From Neoechinorhynchus agilis (Eukaryota; Acanthocephala), in assembly GCA_051530055.1 (NCBI GenBank), contig CM121343.1, positions 1,612,001-1,676,000 of the forward strand: a DNA stretch of 64,000 nt. Reading direction: 5' to 3'. Below the pieces are notes generated by a model that worked only from the letters and a program-made list of their open reading frames with translations, was not told the DNA's origin and searched no databases. Below are positions 1-11,124 of this stretch, in pieces (the first letter of the stretch is position 1; every line of letters starts with the position of its first letter). Made by a program: the position numbers and the translations under genes.

Positions 1-78
1 ATTGAAACGAAGCGTTTGTCAAATTAAATATTGTTTGAATAGATCACCGTTTCAACGGACAAAAACGACGCGTTTTGA

Positions 79-957
79 AAACTGTTGGTCAACATCACTA
101 TAAATTATCCAACTCCAATCTACAAGGTAGATCAAAGGCTAGGGCAGTTTTTGGGACTTCCGGCATTTGATTCCGACAATCGCGTCCAAAGATTATATTC
201 AAAGGATGATGTTATCCAAGCTCTATGGACTTATGTGAAGCAGAACAAGTTATTTGACGGCACTCAGCCGGAGTTAATTCGATGCGATCAAAATCTTTCG
301 ATGGTTTTCGACTCTCCCGACAAGCGCATCAAAGTGTGCGAAATGGCAGGTCGTGTTCAACGATACATGTATCCACCCGACCCGGTGGTAATACGTCAAA
401 CCGCACGAGTCAATACCGAGTACCAAACTACTTCTCATATGGACGGTCCACCTTCTTATCCTGCTCTACAGAATCTGACAATTGATAATCAAACGTGCGG
501 AGGTGTAACTGTGTCCGTGCGAGACGTAGAAATGGAGTTTGATGACATTATTCAAAACGTTTATCAACGAAACAGTTCACGGCGAAAGGAATGTAAGAGG
601 ATTATCGACAGTATGGATATTGACATTGTGAAGAATATTGAAACTTTAAATGATTTGGCTGAGAAAATAAAATTCTACGGGCAACTAGTGCACGACCCCC
701 AAAAAGTATTCACTGGTTGGCTAGAATCCCAAACTGATGATTTGAAATGTCTGAGAAAACTCGGATGCCTGCCTTTGTCCTCTGTGATTCCTGGATTGGA
801 TTTGGCACTATGTGATGCCTATTCTAATTCGTGCTTTTGTGACGAAAGGCGCCAAGCTTGGATTCAGGAGGCGATTACACGATATATGCAAAACGTGATG
901 GAAAAGCGAAAGCAGGAGACTGAGGAGGCAGCTGCGAGTTACACAATTAACGAATAG
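79..957 (+). CDS. BAF60/SMARCD-like SWI/SNF subunit, C-terminal half (5' end incomplete)
   Basis: This is the C-terminal half of a BAF60/SMARCD accessory subunit of SWI/SNF chromatin-remodelling complexes, acting in the nucleus. Counting from the TTG at 85, residues 7-100 resemble the SWIB fold: NYPTPIYKVDQRLGQFLGL matches the family's DYQPPQFKLDQRLARLLG, and ALWTYVKQNKLFD (46-58) matches ALWQYIKTHKLQD. The later part keeps the family's acidic/coiled-coil region, a DPQ..F..WL.SQ..DLK block and the closing WIQEAITRYM block. It ends at TAG 955-957. The family is usually 450-550 aa, so the N-terminal half is missing. The frame is closed by TGA at 76-78 and I see no convincing splice acceptor, so the upstream part lies outside the window or this is a truncated paralogue. 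Family assignment is strong, intactness is not. Confidence 0.8.
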   Translation, partial: KLLVNITINYPTPIYKVDQRLGQFLGLPAFDSDNRVQRLYSKDDVIQALWTYVKQNKLFDGTQPELIRCDQNLSMVFDSPDKRIKVCEMAGRVQRYMYPPDPVVIRQTARVNTEYQTTSHMDGPPSYPALQNLTIDNQTCGGVTVSVRDVEMEFDDIIQNVYQRNSSRRKECKRIIDSMDIDIVKNIETLNDLAEKIKFYGQLVHDPQKVFTGWLESQTDDLKCLRKLGCLPLSSVIPGLDLALCDAYSNSCFCDERRQAWIQEAITRYMQNVMEKRKQETEEAAASYTINE

Positions 958-1234
958 ATAACGATTTCAGACGGGCTGTAAGATTATTGTTCTAATCTTA
1001 TATCCATAAAAAGGTTTTGATGTCGCCAAAACGAACAGTATGCGGTATTTCACCTGTTAAGTGTTAATATTCGGTTCTGGTCGATGTGTTATAGATTTAT
1101 GGCGTCCTAAAAAGAATTCCAATCATCCAATTCATTCAAATATCCCCATAGTCTTAGTGAGCTGACCAAAAAGTTGTTTTCTTCAATTACTACCTAATCT
1201 TGAATTGTAACGGGATTTCTTTATTTTTTTCGAC
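958..1234. other. intergenic, no feature seen
   Basis: This is the 3' flank of the BAF60-like gene. It is AT-rich and I see no coding pattern, RNA gene or repeat in it. Confidence 0.5.
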
Positions 1235-1420
1235 ACAAAAACCGCTCTGCCGTATGCAGCGTTCGTCCGTTGCACGAAATGCTCCTGATCTCGGATCGCC
1301 AGTGATTCGTTTCAATCTCTTAGACGAGTGCTTGACCAGGTCCTGCACCGCGGTACCAAACAACCCGAGTGTTTTCCAGATTCCTATATTTCGTCTTTTT
1401 GCCATATCGGTTTATCCCCG
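1235..1420 (-). mobile_element. LINE C-terminal fragment (RPDG/WDATC family)
   Basis: The minus-strand translation GLFGTAVQDLVKHSSKRLKR followed by ITGDPRSGAF matches the extreme C-terminus of the LINE family best preserved at 45655-47055 (GPLGGSALALLKDLGKR, then TGEPRS). Only this tail remains. The same tail occurs at 6.3 kb and 38.1 kb. Confidence 0.65.
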
Positions 1421-1917
1421 GCGAATTTCATGTTACTGGCTACGAATGGCCTACAGAACAAACATTGTTCTTAAACAATTCCAATTCAAAATGCGGCTAA
1501 ACTTGCTAGAAAAAGAGACTATTTTCTCCGTGAACGTTTCAACCGATGTCGTAATTTCATAACTTTACGAATGAGCTGCTTTCTTGAAAACACAATTTCA
1601 AGTTGTGAAATCAACTGAAAATCTAGGTCCCATAGGATGCTGAAACTAGAGAAAATGTGCGTACGACAGAGTATCTCTAAAGAACGTAAAAAGCAATCGA
1701 CTTTATAAGAATCCAAATCTTCGGTATATGCTCAACATTAGAAGAAACTTAGTTTTTATGCGGGGTATATTCGGGGGTTACAGAAGCTTTTCGGGTCAAG
1801 TTAAAGTTCTATTTTGTCTCTTTCACCCTTTTACGATGCTATGAAAGCTAAAATGAATGTTGGAGACGTGGTAATCATAATCACGGATAAAACATATTTC
1901 GATCCGTTCTTTTTTCT

Positions 1918-2120
1918 TAGTTTTGCTACCCCGGATTTAAATTATCTAATTTATTTCCCCGGTATTTCATTTGTCGGATAATTCCGACATTTTCTCAAGG
2001 TTTGTCATTGTTAATTATTAAAAGATTCTAAAAATGACAAATCTTTGGAAAATGTCAGAATTATCCGACGTGAAATATCGGGGAAATAAATTCGTCAGTT
2101 TAAATCCGAGTTGATAAAAC
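1918..2120. repeat. long palindrome made of two inverted PLE-end-like arms
   Basis: The left arm (about 1918-2010) and right arm (about 2033-2120) are inverted repeats at roughly 80 percent identity, separated by about 22 bases. Each arm, read outward from the centre, shows CTTGAG or CTTTGG, then a small hairpin around GTCGGAATTATCCGAC, then GAAATA and CGGGGAAATAAATT. This resembles the terminus motif of the PLE fragments elsewhere in the window. A half copy lies at about 4363-4432. Confidence 0.6.
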
Positions 2121-2123
2121 TTA

Positions 2124-2362
2124 CGCTGAGCTGAAGGAGAGCTTCCATTTCGTGCCTTTCGGGATCGAAACGTTTGGGCCCTCGAAGAATCCACCCTTCG
2201 GCTGGTTTCAGATATAGCAAAGAGGTCGATGGCGATGAAAAGGGACCCGCGTGCGACAGCATTCCTTAAACAAAACATCTCCCTCGCAGTACAACGAGGG
2301 AGTGCTGCCAGCGGGAGAAAAACTGCGGCTCCACAGAACATTATCCTCCCAAACTTGTAAAT
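2124..2362 (+). mobile_element. LINE C-terminal fragment (RPDG/WDATC family)
   Basis: The plus-strand reading ELKESFHFVPFGIETFGPS, then FLKQNISLAVQRGSAAS, is the family C-terminus. It is almost identical to 36040-36265 except for a short insertion. It abuts the palindrome ending near 2120. Confidence 0.7.
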
Positions 2363-2460
2363 TTTAATAAATTTTAGTACCCATGAAAAAGAATGAAAAA
2401 AGTATTGTTTCCTCCGAAGACAATAATCTAATATATTTGTTTTTTGACGTAGAAAAATTA

Positions 2461-2530
2461 AAATAAGTTTATTTATTAAATCCGATATTTCGGAACCGTA
2501 ATTTTATACGCATTCATCAAGGTTGCTTGT
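2461..2530 (-). other. solo PLE-terminus-like motif
   Basis: The minus strand reads CTTGATGAATGCG, then GGTTCCGAAATATCGGA, then TTTAATAAATAA. That tail (GAAATAT..G, then TTTAATAAATAA) also ends the PLE at 58.05-58.11 kb. It is probably a remnant of a Penelope-like element end. Confidence 0.4.
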
Positions 2531-2847
2531 AAGTTTTTAGATGTGGGGCACGAACTTACACATTTAAAAGCTTCCAAGCACGTACAATATTGTTGTAGCT
2601 CGCCGAAATCAATCGGATTCAATAAAATCATCATTTAATTTTTCTACGCCATAAAACAATCAATATGAACATTTTAATCTTCAAACGATCTAACATATTT
2701 CGATCCAAACATTTTAAATATTCAGTGCAGTGTCGATAGTGTTTACATTTCTTCCGTGTAGAACGAACAAGTAAATAATCCAAAGTCCATGCTCTTGATT
2801 TAAAATCATAACTTGTGCGATTTTTGAATTTTAGATTTATTGACGGG

Positions 2848-4182
2848 ATGGGTTATGACGTCAATCGCTTCGAAGGTCCTATAGATGAGGAACTAATCTG
2901 CCCTATTTGCAGTGGCGTACTGGAGAATCCGACCCAGGTTCGAAGAAGGATTTTAGAGGGGAAATTGATTAGTCATTTCTCTTAGGTCCCTGCTTGCGAG
3001 CATGCCTTTTGTCGCGATTGTATTTGTCAGTGGCTATCTACCGATACCCGTTGCCCGCTTGACCGCAAAATCGTATCGGTATCTTGTTTGAAACCGGTTC
3101 CACGGATTCTGCGAAATTTGTTAAACAAGTTGGAGATTCATTGCGACAATGTGGATCACGGTTGCGATCAAGTTATGAGACTTGAATTATTGAGCGATCA
3201 TTTGGAGATTTGTCAATATAATCCAAAAAGACCTATTAGATGTGATACTTGCGGATTAGTTGTGCCTCAAGATGAAATGGAGGTAAGTATGACTTAACAA
3301 ATGAATTAAAATACAATCACCGAAAAAAGGAGCACTCGTGTGTCCGCGAACTCCGTCGGTTGTACGATGAAAGTCTTGAAAGGATCTGCAATTTGGAAAA
3401 TACTGTTCAAGCTATGAGAGCTGAATTTTCACCTTTTACACGACCTACAGCTTCGATATCCTCTGAGTTTGGAACACCCCATCCTCGAATACAGAGTAAG
3501 TTCTTGTATTTCTCGCAGTGTGTTTTCAATCATTTGGATGTATTAAGTGGTTGCTGGAATCAACGCCATTCCAACGCCACCCACAGTCCCGCCACCGCCA
3601 ACTCCCCGCCATTTCCCCCCTATGATTATGCCACTTGGCCGATCTGGGAGTCATATTGAGAACGATGTAGTCTCTAATCCTCAAAATATCAGTAACAATA
3701 TCAGTAGACAAGTGGGTTCTAATGAGGTAGCCGTAGCCCCGATCCATACCTCTATGCCACCACCAACGCCTTCTTCACCTTCCAACAACAATACACAATC
3801 AACCAATCAGATTGGAATCACCGATGAACTAATTCGATGGATAAACAGTTTGCAAGTTGCACGTGTTACGAGATGGGGAGGAATGATCAGTACTCCCGAT
3901 ATGGTCCTTCAAGGTATTATCCGACGAGCATTGGTAGAAAGTGGCTGCCCTCTTCGCATACTTAATCAGCTCATGATTAATGCTCACGAAAGGTCATGGC
4001 CAGTTGGACTTCAAAATCTAGAGACTAGGCAGATTAATCGAATGTACTATGAAAGCTATATCCCCAGAAGGATTCCAGGACGTCAAGCTGTCGTTGTCAT
4101 GGCTGCCGATAATAGACATATGGACGCAGAAATGATCTGCGAACCCGGCATAGTCATGATTTTTGCTCATGGAGTTCAATAA
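2848..4182 (+). CDS. RNF41: E3 ubiquitin-protein ligase NRDP1/RNF41-like, four exons
   Basis: The coding exons are 2848-2937, 2986-3282, 3330-3495 and 3548-4182, giving 395 aa. The introns are 48, 47 and 52 nt, each GT...AG and in phase. The start MGYDVNRF matches the family start MGYDVTRF. Residues 18-56 form a C3HC3D RING (C18, C21, C34, H36, C39, C42, C53, D56), the unusual Asp being typical of NRDP1. A Cys/His zinc-finger region follows (about 70-115) around NPKRPIRC. The C-terminal 118 residues (RWINSLQVARVTRWGGMIST, then AHERSWP, ending VMIFAHGVQ) match the USP8-interacting, substrate-binding domain. In known animals NRDP1 ubiquitinates receptors such as ErbB3 and is stabilised by USP8. 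The oddity is length: vertebrate NRDP1 is 317 aa, and the extra residues form a Pro/Asn/Ser-rich linker (about 165-275). Confidence is very high. Confidence 0.94.
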
Positions 4183-5985
4183 TTGCATCCTTTCATAGAT
4201 ATTAATTTAAAACTTCATAAAAAAGAATCAAGAACGTATGGGATACATCTAGGCATTTGCGTTCATGGTTGTGCTTCTCTTTACTCACGCTGATTATTCT
4301 TGCTGCTTGATCACGGAAATATCGCTTATTTTTCGATAGGCGAGTTTACTTTCTTTTGGTAGTTTTACCACTCCCGGGTTTAAATTCACTGATTAATTTC
4401 CCCGATATTTGCTCAAAGTTTGTCATTGTTTGCAGAGGGAAATACAACAAAGCTTTATTTTATGTATTCATCGGTTACAAACAGTCAAATTTTATTCTAT
4501 CAATGACTAAATCTAAATTAGCATTTGTGCAAAGAACGGTACAGTCCCTAGATAACCGAGAAAAGATTGAACCTTGCGAATTCCGAAAAAATGATAATCG
4601 TTGTATTTGGTTTTTAACAAGACATTTTAATGACAAATTTGTCTTCTGTAAAAGTGAGATACTTCAAGTAAAAATGTGACTCAATCTTTTAAAATGTAAT
4701 TGAAATTGATGTTGTAAATTAGCTCCACACCAAACATAATCACCGTTCTCCAATGAGCGAGTATGGTTTCTAAATCCCCGTTTTTAATTAATTGTTTACG
4801 TAAAATAGAATGCCAAATGATTTATAAGTAGTTTAAAGAAAAATGTTTGAACATTGTCCATCACTCCATGCATCGCAAGTAGACGAAACAATAAAATTTA
4901 ATTTAGCTTTAGTAGATATTATTCTTCGATTCATTGATGACTATCGATATCTTCAAACTTGGCAAATTGTATAAAATTATAATAATGCACATAAATAACG
5001 ATACGAAGTTTTAGCATTTAATTCCTTAAAAGAAGGATCCAGCGCATGAGAATTAGTTTATAAAAAGCAATTAAAGAAACCACGGATCCTAAGATGGAAA
5101 CTTATTTGCAAAAATCAATAAATCCTCTATTAACATCTCGATTCCGATCAAAAAGAGTTGATTTTCAGGACGCCCAGTCGTGTCTGTTGTGCTCTACCTG
5201 ATCAGCGATAGACAACCGCAATTTTGATAATATTAATCTTGAAACATCACTTCTTTGTTCGTTAGTGTTTTCCTTTGATTCATTAGTAAGCAAATTTTAT
5301 ATCCGGCCTGAAGACCGTGATTTATATGCCATCCGTAGCCCACAAAATTTATAGTAATCTGTTCCATGCTAACGACCGTAGTCAAATTGCTACCGCTGTG
5401 TGGATAACGGCAGATTCAATTAATTTAAAGAAATTTCATAATATTTGGATTTAAATTGTTTTTTAGCCTTGAACGCAGTCCTTAATCTTAGTATTCTGGA
5501 AGGGTCAAGGTTTCATGGGCATAAAAGACGCTTGTAATTATTTCATTGTAATTTAATTTCTCTTCGCACATATTTCGAAATGTTAGGTGTAGATATATCG
5601 AAACGGTGAACGTTCAATTGAAGTTCGATAAAATGCTATAAGTTGATCGCAGAGATGTTTAATGCGTACTCGTTTGGCCATAATAGCTATACAGTGATTT
5701 TATACTGAAAGTGAGAATCACTTTCAATTCTAAACCTTCCCACAATTACAATATGAGGGTTCCTCATCTGAGTCATTAAGTCATTCATGAATTTCAGCAC
5801 AACCAAGACGATTTCGGATGGATGTAGCATCTTACTAAGCGATTTGCGGAGCACTCATTTGTTGTTTCTTATCGAGAAAAGGTTAGAGTTGTGTAGCAGA
5901 GCAAATTATACGTGTGAAATTTTAATCTTAACTGTTTTAAATTTGCTTCTCTCATTACCCTTATTTACCAACTATCCGTCTGAGG
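4183..5985. other. intergenic, AT-rich; one half PLE-end remnant
   Basis: Nothing coding is recognisable. Around 4363-4432 a stretch with CCCGGGTTTAAATT and TTTCCCCGATATTTG matches one arm of the palindrome at 1918-2120. The open frame at 4356-4679 starts inside this repeat and has no recognisable domain. Confidence 0.45.
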
Positions 5986-6420
5986 GTGTCTTACGCCTTC
6001 CTTATAATCGACAATGAGAGTCAAACATTCTCCGAGCAATAACTCATGTGCACCTCCAGGAGGCGGGACTCGCCTAACGTCCTCGAGCCGGACAATCGTT
6101 GCCGACTCGATGGCTGTAGATCGGACCGTGCCACGGTATTCTCTTCGCGAGAAGACAAATACCACCAGCATCGTAAAATTCGCCGCAGTTAAACCGGAAG
6201 AGCAGCGACAACCGCTGATGATGGCAAAAATACAAAATACAGGAACCTGGATTGAAATCAGTATTTCGTTATTTTTGGCGTCGAGATACTCGGGTTCTTT
6301 GGTGCCGCGGTGCAGGACCTGGTCAAGCAATTGTCTAAGAGATTGAGACGAATCACTAGCGGCCCGAGATCAGGAGCATTCCTCCTGCAATCCGTCCTTT
6401 CGACCATTACACGAGGACGG
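5986..6420 (+). mobile_element. decayed LINE C-terminal fragment (RPDG/WDATC family)
   Basis: Across shifted frames the plus strand spells degenerate forms of LDGRRPDGVTVF...W, then KPEEQRQP, then LGFFGAAVQDLVKQLSKRLR, RITSGPRSGAF and a STITRGRQLS end. The best copy is at 45655-47055. It is old and carries many frame breaks. Confidence 0.65.
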
Positions 6421-7218
6421 CAGCTGAGTTATCGAGTGTGGTGGTGTGAATGTTTATAAACTTTTTTTGTTGATTAAACTTGCGTTCTTGAAAAAGATAC
6501 TCATAGAGTAGCGGTCCGTAAAGCTTTGGCGTCACTGTAAGGGACGCATATTGATGAAAGAGAGAATGTATCTACCTGTAGCTTACAACAAAAGACGAAT
6601 TCGCTTAGATCTTATTTAGAATTATTATTTGGACTTTTATTAATTCGTATGCATGAAAATTGAGATCTAAGCATTGCAAACTTAATCGATGCATCCATTT
6701 TTATTACAATAAATCACTACATTAAGCTAAAATTAAAGCACACGTTGGATTTAACAATTTCTATGGAGAAACTGAGACAAATTTCTATTCCGAATTCTTT
6801 AAAATCAGTAAAATGGATGTAATTAATTATAAATAAAACATAATTGAAATTCATTTATAGCCTATTTATTGAAACCGAATTTAGAGATCGGTTGGGGGGT
6901 TTAACTTTATGTTTTAACCGAATACTAAAAATACGTTGACAAGCTAGGATTTAAACAATTCTTAGGTTCTATAAACCAAAATTGCACAAGAATGTAAACA
7001 TTACATTGTGTTTGTTTCTTTTAATTAAACTGGAAATAAAATTTAAATTTAAAAAAGTTGGTCTGGACTATACACAAACTAGTCCAAAAATTCGAACCTT
7101 TAGAGTCAAAATGGGTACTAAAGCGCTTGCTTCGAAAATATGTTTTTATGATTATTACCTCTCTCATTGTCTTGCCTTCATGTTCCGTTGAAGTGCACTT
7201 ATATATTACACTTGTCTT
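6421..7218. other. intergenic, AT-rich, nothing recognised
   Basis: No domain, RNA gene or repeat stands out. The short open frames here have no family resemblance. Confidence 0.4.
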
Positions 7219-7620
7219 TTATCTGTGCTGTTTAATTCGTTCCTCTAACCTGCAAGTAGTGTGGCCGACGTAAGATTTGTTATAGGCATCCATTGGGCAG
7301 TTGAAGCGGTAAACCGCATTGAGGGTTTCGATGATCGTTCTCCTTTCCCTTATAAAGCAGGGTTTAAACGCTTTTGTCGTGTAGTAGCATCTCGATTCGA
7401 TCCCTTTTGTCATTTCATTTGGTTTGTACATGTTAATTAGTTGTTTTTGGAAACAGTGTTGACCCAGGCTGAGGTTTATCGGATGGGCCCTTTTTGTAAT
7501 AGAAGGGTTGCTCTCGTGGTCGCTTCGTCGATAACTTTCTGTGAGTAAGATGGGTACGCTATACAGTTCGAACTCATCCTCAAACGCTGAAGTGTTAGTT
7601 TGGATTAGCAAAAGGGAACA
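7219..7620 (-). mobile_element. Penelope-like element fragment: GIY-YIG endonuclease
   Basis: The minus-strand 130-aa frame ends with LNAVYRFNCPMDAYNKSYVG, then HTTCRLEERIKQHR. This is the core of a GIY-YIG nuclease as found at the C-terminus of Penelope-like retroelements (VYR..C......YVG.T...L..R...H). In PLEs this domain nicks target DNA. The lineage differs from the other PLEs here, which have YIDQTNNF or YVEQTNNF in the same place. No reverse transcriptase is attached, so it is a remnant. Confidence 0.7.
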
Positions 7621-8298
7621 TAACGCACATTGATTTATTTAATCCTTATATTTTTACTATAAAAACTGAACGGCTAAGACTGACGGTGTCACTTTTATCA
7701 CAGATCGTCATAAAAGAAGATACGTTTTTGATTATTGACTGGTATGATAGTGCATTAATTAAAAATTGATTCCTTAAAATTTTTTAAATTCATACTTGAC
7801 GAAAATTAAACAGGGTGCTTAATTATTTACTTTCTTTAATACCAATAAAATATTTTAGAAACAATGCAGCATCGAAATACTGAAAGCGTACAATTGAAAG
7901 GGAAAATGGGAACATTTTTGTGATTTTATTTACCACCACATCAATTCCATGGCATAATTTTTATGAATTTTTCACTTCCATGTTTTTATTTACTGGTACG
8001 ATTAGCGTTGAAAACTTTTATGTTCACTTAAGTCTCGTCGGAAATAATCAGTGAACCGATATCGGAAGGCAATTTCAATCTCAGTACAGAATCTGATTGC
8101 TATCAAGTCAATGATCTAATTCCTTCATTTATTATACAACAACATCGATCGACAATAATGCTGAATGCTTTTTGTTGTGACGCTTTAAGCATTTGAATGT
8201 TTGTTCAACTGAAAGATGCCAACATTTAAATTCGTCAATTAAATATTCGTTGCTAAGAGACGACATTAAAGTTTTCTTTGAGGTATCGACGAGGCAAA

Positions 8299-8484
8299 AT
8301 GAAAATGTCCGCAGTTACAAAATTCACTGTAATATCGATTATTGTTATTGTACTCTTCTTCGTCACGTATTTCTCACTCATAATTATATATGGACTAAAA
8401 TATAACAAAAAGCTATCCAATGAGTTCAAGCCTTTTAAAACAGAGGATTTGACTGAAACGACAATAGATTATGGATTGTTCTGA
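8299..8484 (+). CDS. small single-pass membrane protein, unknown (tandem copy 1)
   Basis: From ATG 8299 a 61-aa product is predicted, with one strong hydrophobic helix (FTVISIIVIVLFFVTYFSLI, about residues 9-28) and a charged, Thr/Glu-rich tail. I do not recognise a family. It lines up with the ORF at 9455-9742: the DNA on the 5' side is shared (GTCAAT...GCTAAGAGACGA), but here the longer N-terminal reading is closed by TAA, so only the part from MKMS is open. It may be the remnant of the longer form, or be joined by a splice I cannot see. Confidence 0.35.
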   Translation: MKMSAVTKFTVISIIVIVLFFVTYFSLIIIYGLKYNKKLSNEFKPFKTEDLTETTIDYGLF

Positions 8485-9454
8485 AAAGAGCATTTCCGAA
8501 TAAATGAATTGCTGAGCTTTTGGTTAAACTAAAAAAACGGTTTTGACGTGAATTCACTTTATATGAATAATCGAACGGCATGAATCAGAATTTTATTCTA
8601 GCTTTCACAATTATACTGAAATTATTTCGCCTCTAAACTGTCATGCAATCAAGTAATAAATATTCAAACGCTAATCAATGCTGTCGGCTTATCTTAAGAT
8701 TTACTTCGGTCATTTACTCGGAAAATTCCCCTCCATAATAAGCTTACATAACAAATATTTTGTTTATATGTTTTTATCGCTTGTTTTTACTCGGAGATGG
8801 AATATTCTTTTAAATATATTAATATTTTACACTCAGTTGTTTAAAATGACATATTTGTCCCAAGTGAGAGATCGAGTTCAATACCTTTTTCACAAACTCA
8901 CTTTCGTGCTTAACTATAAATAAACGAAAAATTTGTTAATTAAAAATTCACAGGTTTTCTAGAATGCACACGATTTGAATTCAAAGCATCGAACACAAAA
9001 TTCGATAAATTTTCTGCTTATCTCTGATTAAAATACTCGAGTATCATAGAAATAATTTCAAATAAGAAAGCACGCTTGTCTTTTATAAATAACATTGCGT
9101 CCGACGGTGATTGGATGCATTTTCGAATAGTCGTTATAAATGTACTTGACGGATTTTCAAAAAACGTTTAAGCGGTGAAGCATTCTGCCTTTAAAACTAG
9201 AAATACATTCGAAGTTCGACGTTCAACCTAAGGATTATGAAAAGTTCAACGCAGTTTACCATTTATTGTATTTATAACTTGAAACCTAATTGAAAAGAAT
9301 CATCTACATTTTTATTGATTTTAATTATGATTCTTTAACACTCCAAACATAAAAATCGCATTTATCTTTACTTCGATAAAATTTCCTGTTTTAGCTTACA
9401 AAACTTGCGCCATTCGATTGAATAACTTATTATTTTGATTCCATGGAACTTTGA

Positions 9455-9742
9455 ATGGCATTGCCAACTTTCAAATTCGTCAATGAAACCCTCGTTGCTA
9501 AGAGACGAATTAAAAAGCTCTGTGTTAAGTATCGAAGACGCAAAAGTAAAATGTCCAATAATACAACATTGGATGTAGCTGAAGGAAACGATGAGTCAAA
9601 CTGCAAAAATTCCAAAAAATTTTATGATGATTGCTTGAGGATTATAATTATTATGCCTGTTATAATGACCATCCTTTTAGTATTTTCAATTATCTCTTCA
9701 TATGCACGCCAATATTTATGCAAGAGCGCTCCTGCGAGTTAA
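9455..9742 (+). CDS. small single-pass membrane protein, unknown (tandem copy 2)
   Basis: The 95-aa ORF runs from ATG 9455. A basic N-terminus (KRRIKKLCVKYRRRKSK) is followed by an Asn/Asp/Glu-rich stretch, a hydrophobic helix at about residues 66-86 (IIIIMPVIMTILLVFSII) and a short tail with one Cys. The positive-inside rule suggests a cytoplasmic N-terminus. It is a tandem paralogue of the ORF at 8299. No family is recognised. The shared repeat context (the CCATGGAACTTTGAATGGCA segment recurs, inverted, near 23.03 and 45.08 kb) leaves open that this is part of a repeat rather than a host gene. Confidence 0.4.
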   Translation: MALPTFKFVNETLVAKRRIKKLCVKYRRRKSKMSNNTTLDVAEGNDESNCKNSKKFYDDCLRIIIIMPVIMTILLVFSIISSYARQYLCKSAPAS

Positions 9743-10444
9743 AGGCTTTTGGAACGGAGGATTGATTATAAACAATAATAAATTATGTATTTATTCTAAA
9801 GAGGGAATTTCCGAACATTTGAGTAGCTGAGCAACGCTAATCAATGCTGCCGTCTTACCTTATTCCACTTATCTCTTTTTATTAGGATACAATTTAACCG
9901 CAGAAATAATGCAGCCTAGCAAATACACTCGTCCTTCAAAAAAAAATAAACTTTTAATTCCGGCTTTCTTAAATTGCTAAAATGTGTCCGACGGTGATTG
10001 GATGCATTTTCGAATAGTTATAAGAAACGTACTTGACGGATTAAAAAAGAGGTTTAAGCGGTGATGCACCCTGTACTTAAAACTAGAAACACATTCGATG
10101 TTCGACGTTCAAACGAAGGATAGTGAAAAGATCAAAATAGTGTATCATTTATTGCATTTAAAGTTAGGAACCTGCTTGAACAGAATCATCTACATTTTTA
10201 TTGATTTTAATTATGATTCTTTAACATTCCAAACACAAAAATCGCATTCATCTTTACTTCGATACAATTTCCTGTTTTAACTTACAAAACTTGCACCATT
10301 CGATTGAATAACTTATTATTTTGATTCCATAGATCTTTGAACGGCATTTGTAAATTTTGCGTTCACAAGTTCAATTAAGTATTAATATTTATTGTTCTCT
10401 ACGTTATTTATCATCGTTTTTAATAGTTATTTGATTTGTAATGC

Positions 10445-10760
10445 TTAAAGGTCTTGTGCTGTAATTTCTTTTGACATGAATTGTCGGAACATTCGATGAA
10501 TCCAGTCTAAATTCCATATCCCGCAATCCTTATAAAGTTCAATGCGTAATCCCCTGCAGTAAAATGACAAATCGCAATCAATTTGTTTAGGCGATTCCTC
10601 CGTCTTTTCAGAGGTTTTGCAGATTTTTTCACTTTGCAATGATTCTTCAGATTTCACAAGCTTCTTTTTTCTGGAAAATGATTTCTTGGCTTCATAATTA
10701 GAGACTCGAAATCGATGCTCTCATTATCGCAACATCATCATCTACCACCGCAGCTACCTT
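10445..10760 (-). pseudogene. unknown short gene family, copy a (second-exon ORF kept, 5' part decayed)
   Basis: On the minus strand a 70-aa frame from GTG 10657 ends FYCRGLRIELYKDCGIWNLD, WIHRMFRQFMSKEITAQDL. It is about 80 percent identical to the copies at 22707-22919 and 44756-44968. The sequence upstream on this strand (to about 10760) still matches the first exon of the 44.56-kb copy but is no longer open. No known domain is recognised. About 250 bp of downstream DNA (to about 10190) is also shared. Confidence 0.5.
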
Positions 10761-11124
10761 ATAGTTCTCAGGTACGTCCTTTATGAACTTCAGGTTCCAT
10801 AGCCAAAATTTCGAGATGCATCAGTTAAGCGGAGACACCCCAAATCATAAGAACTAAAATGGTCGTATCGCGCTTCATACAAAAATTGGGACCATCGATT
10901 GAATAATTGAAGTTTTATGAGCGGCTATGTGCTGTCCCCACCGCAGCCCTTGATCGCGAAAACCTTTTGACCCAACTGATAAAAATTAAAATGGTTGTGT
11001 ATTCTAGAACATAAAATAAGTCATGGATATTTGAGGTGTGAGTAACCAAATCTCTCCATTGGTCATCACGTTGAACTGAAAAATTACAACAACCATTTTA
11101 AACTCAATAAATATTTGAGTGCGT
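10761..11124. other. intergenic, nothing recognised
   Basis: No coding or structural signal is recognisable here. Confidence 0.4.

Larger units (their letters stand above)
8160..10440 (+). repeat. tandem duplication of a ~1-kb unit with a small membrane-protein ORF
   Basis: Two direct units are visible. AAATTCGTCAATKAAA followed by GTTGCTAAGAGACGA occurs at 8230-8262 and 9470-9511. GTCCGACGGTGATTGGATGC occurs at about 9098 and 9987. A run beginning ATCTACATTTTTATTGATTT is at about 9301 and 10189. The units have diverged strongly. Part of the first unit (about 8800-9050) recurs at 53160-53400. Confidence 0.6.

Noticed and set aside
4356-4679. A 107-aa frame in the RNF41 3' flank
   Set aside because: It begins within a PLE-end remnant and shows no protein family features.
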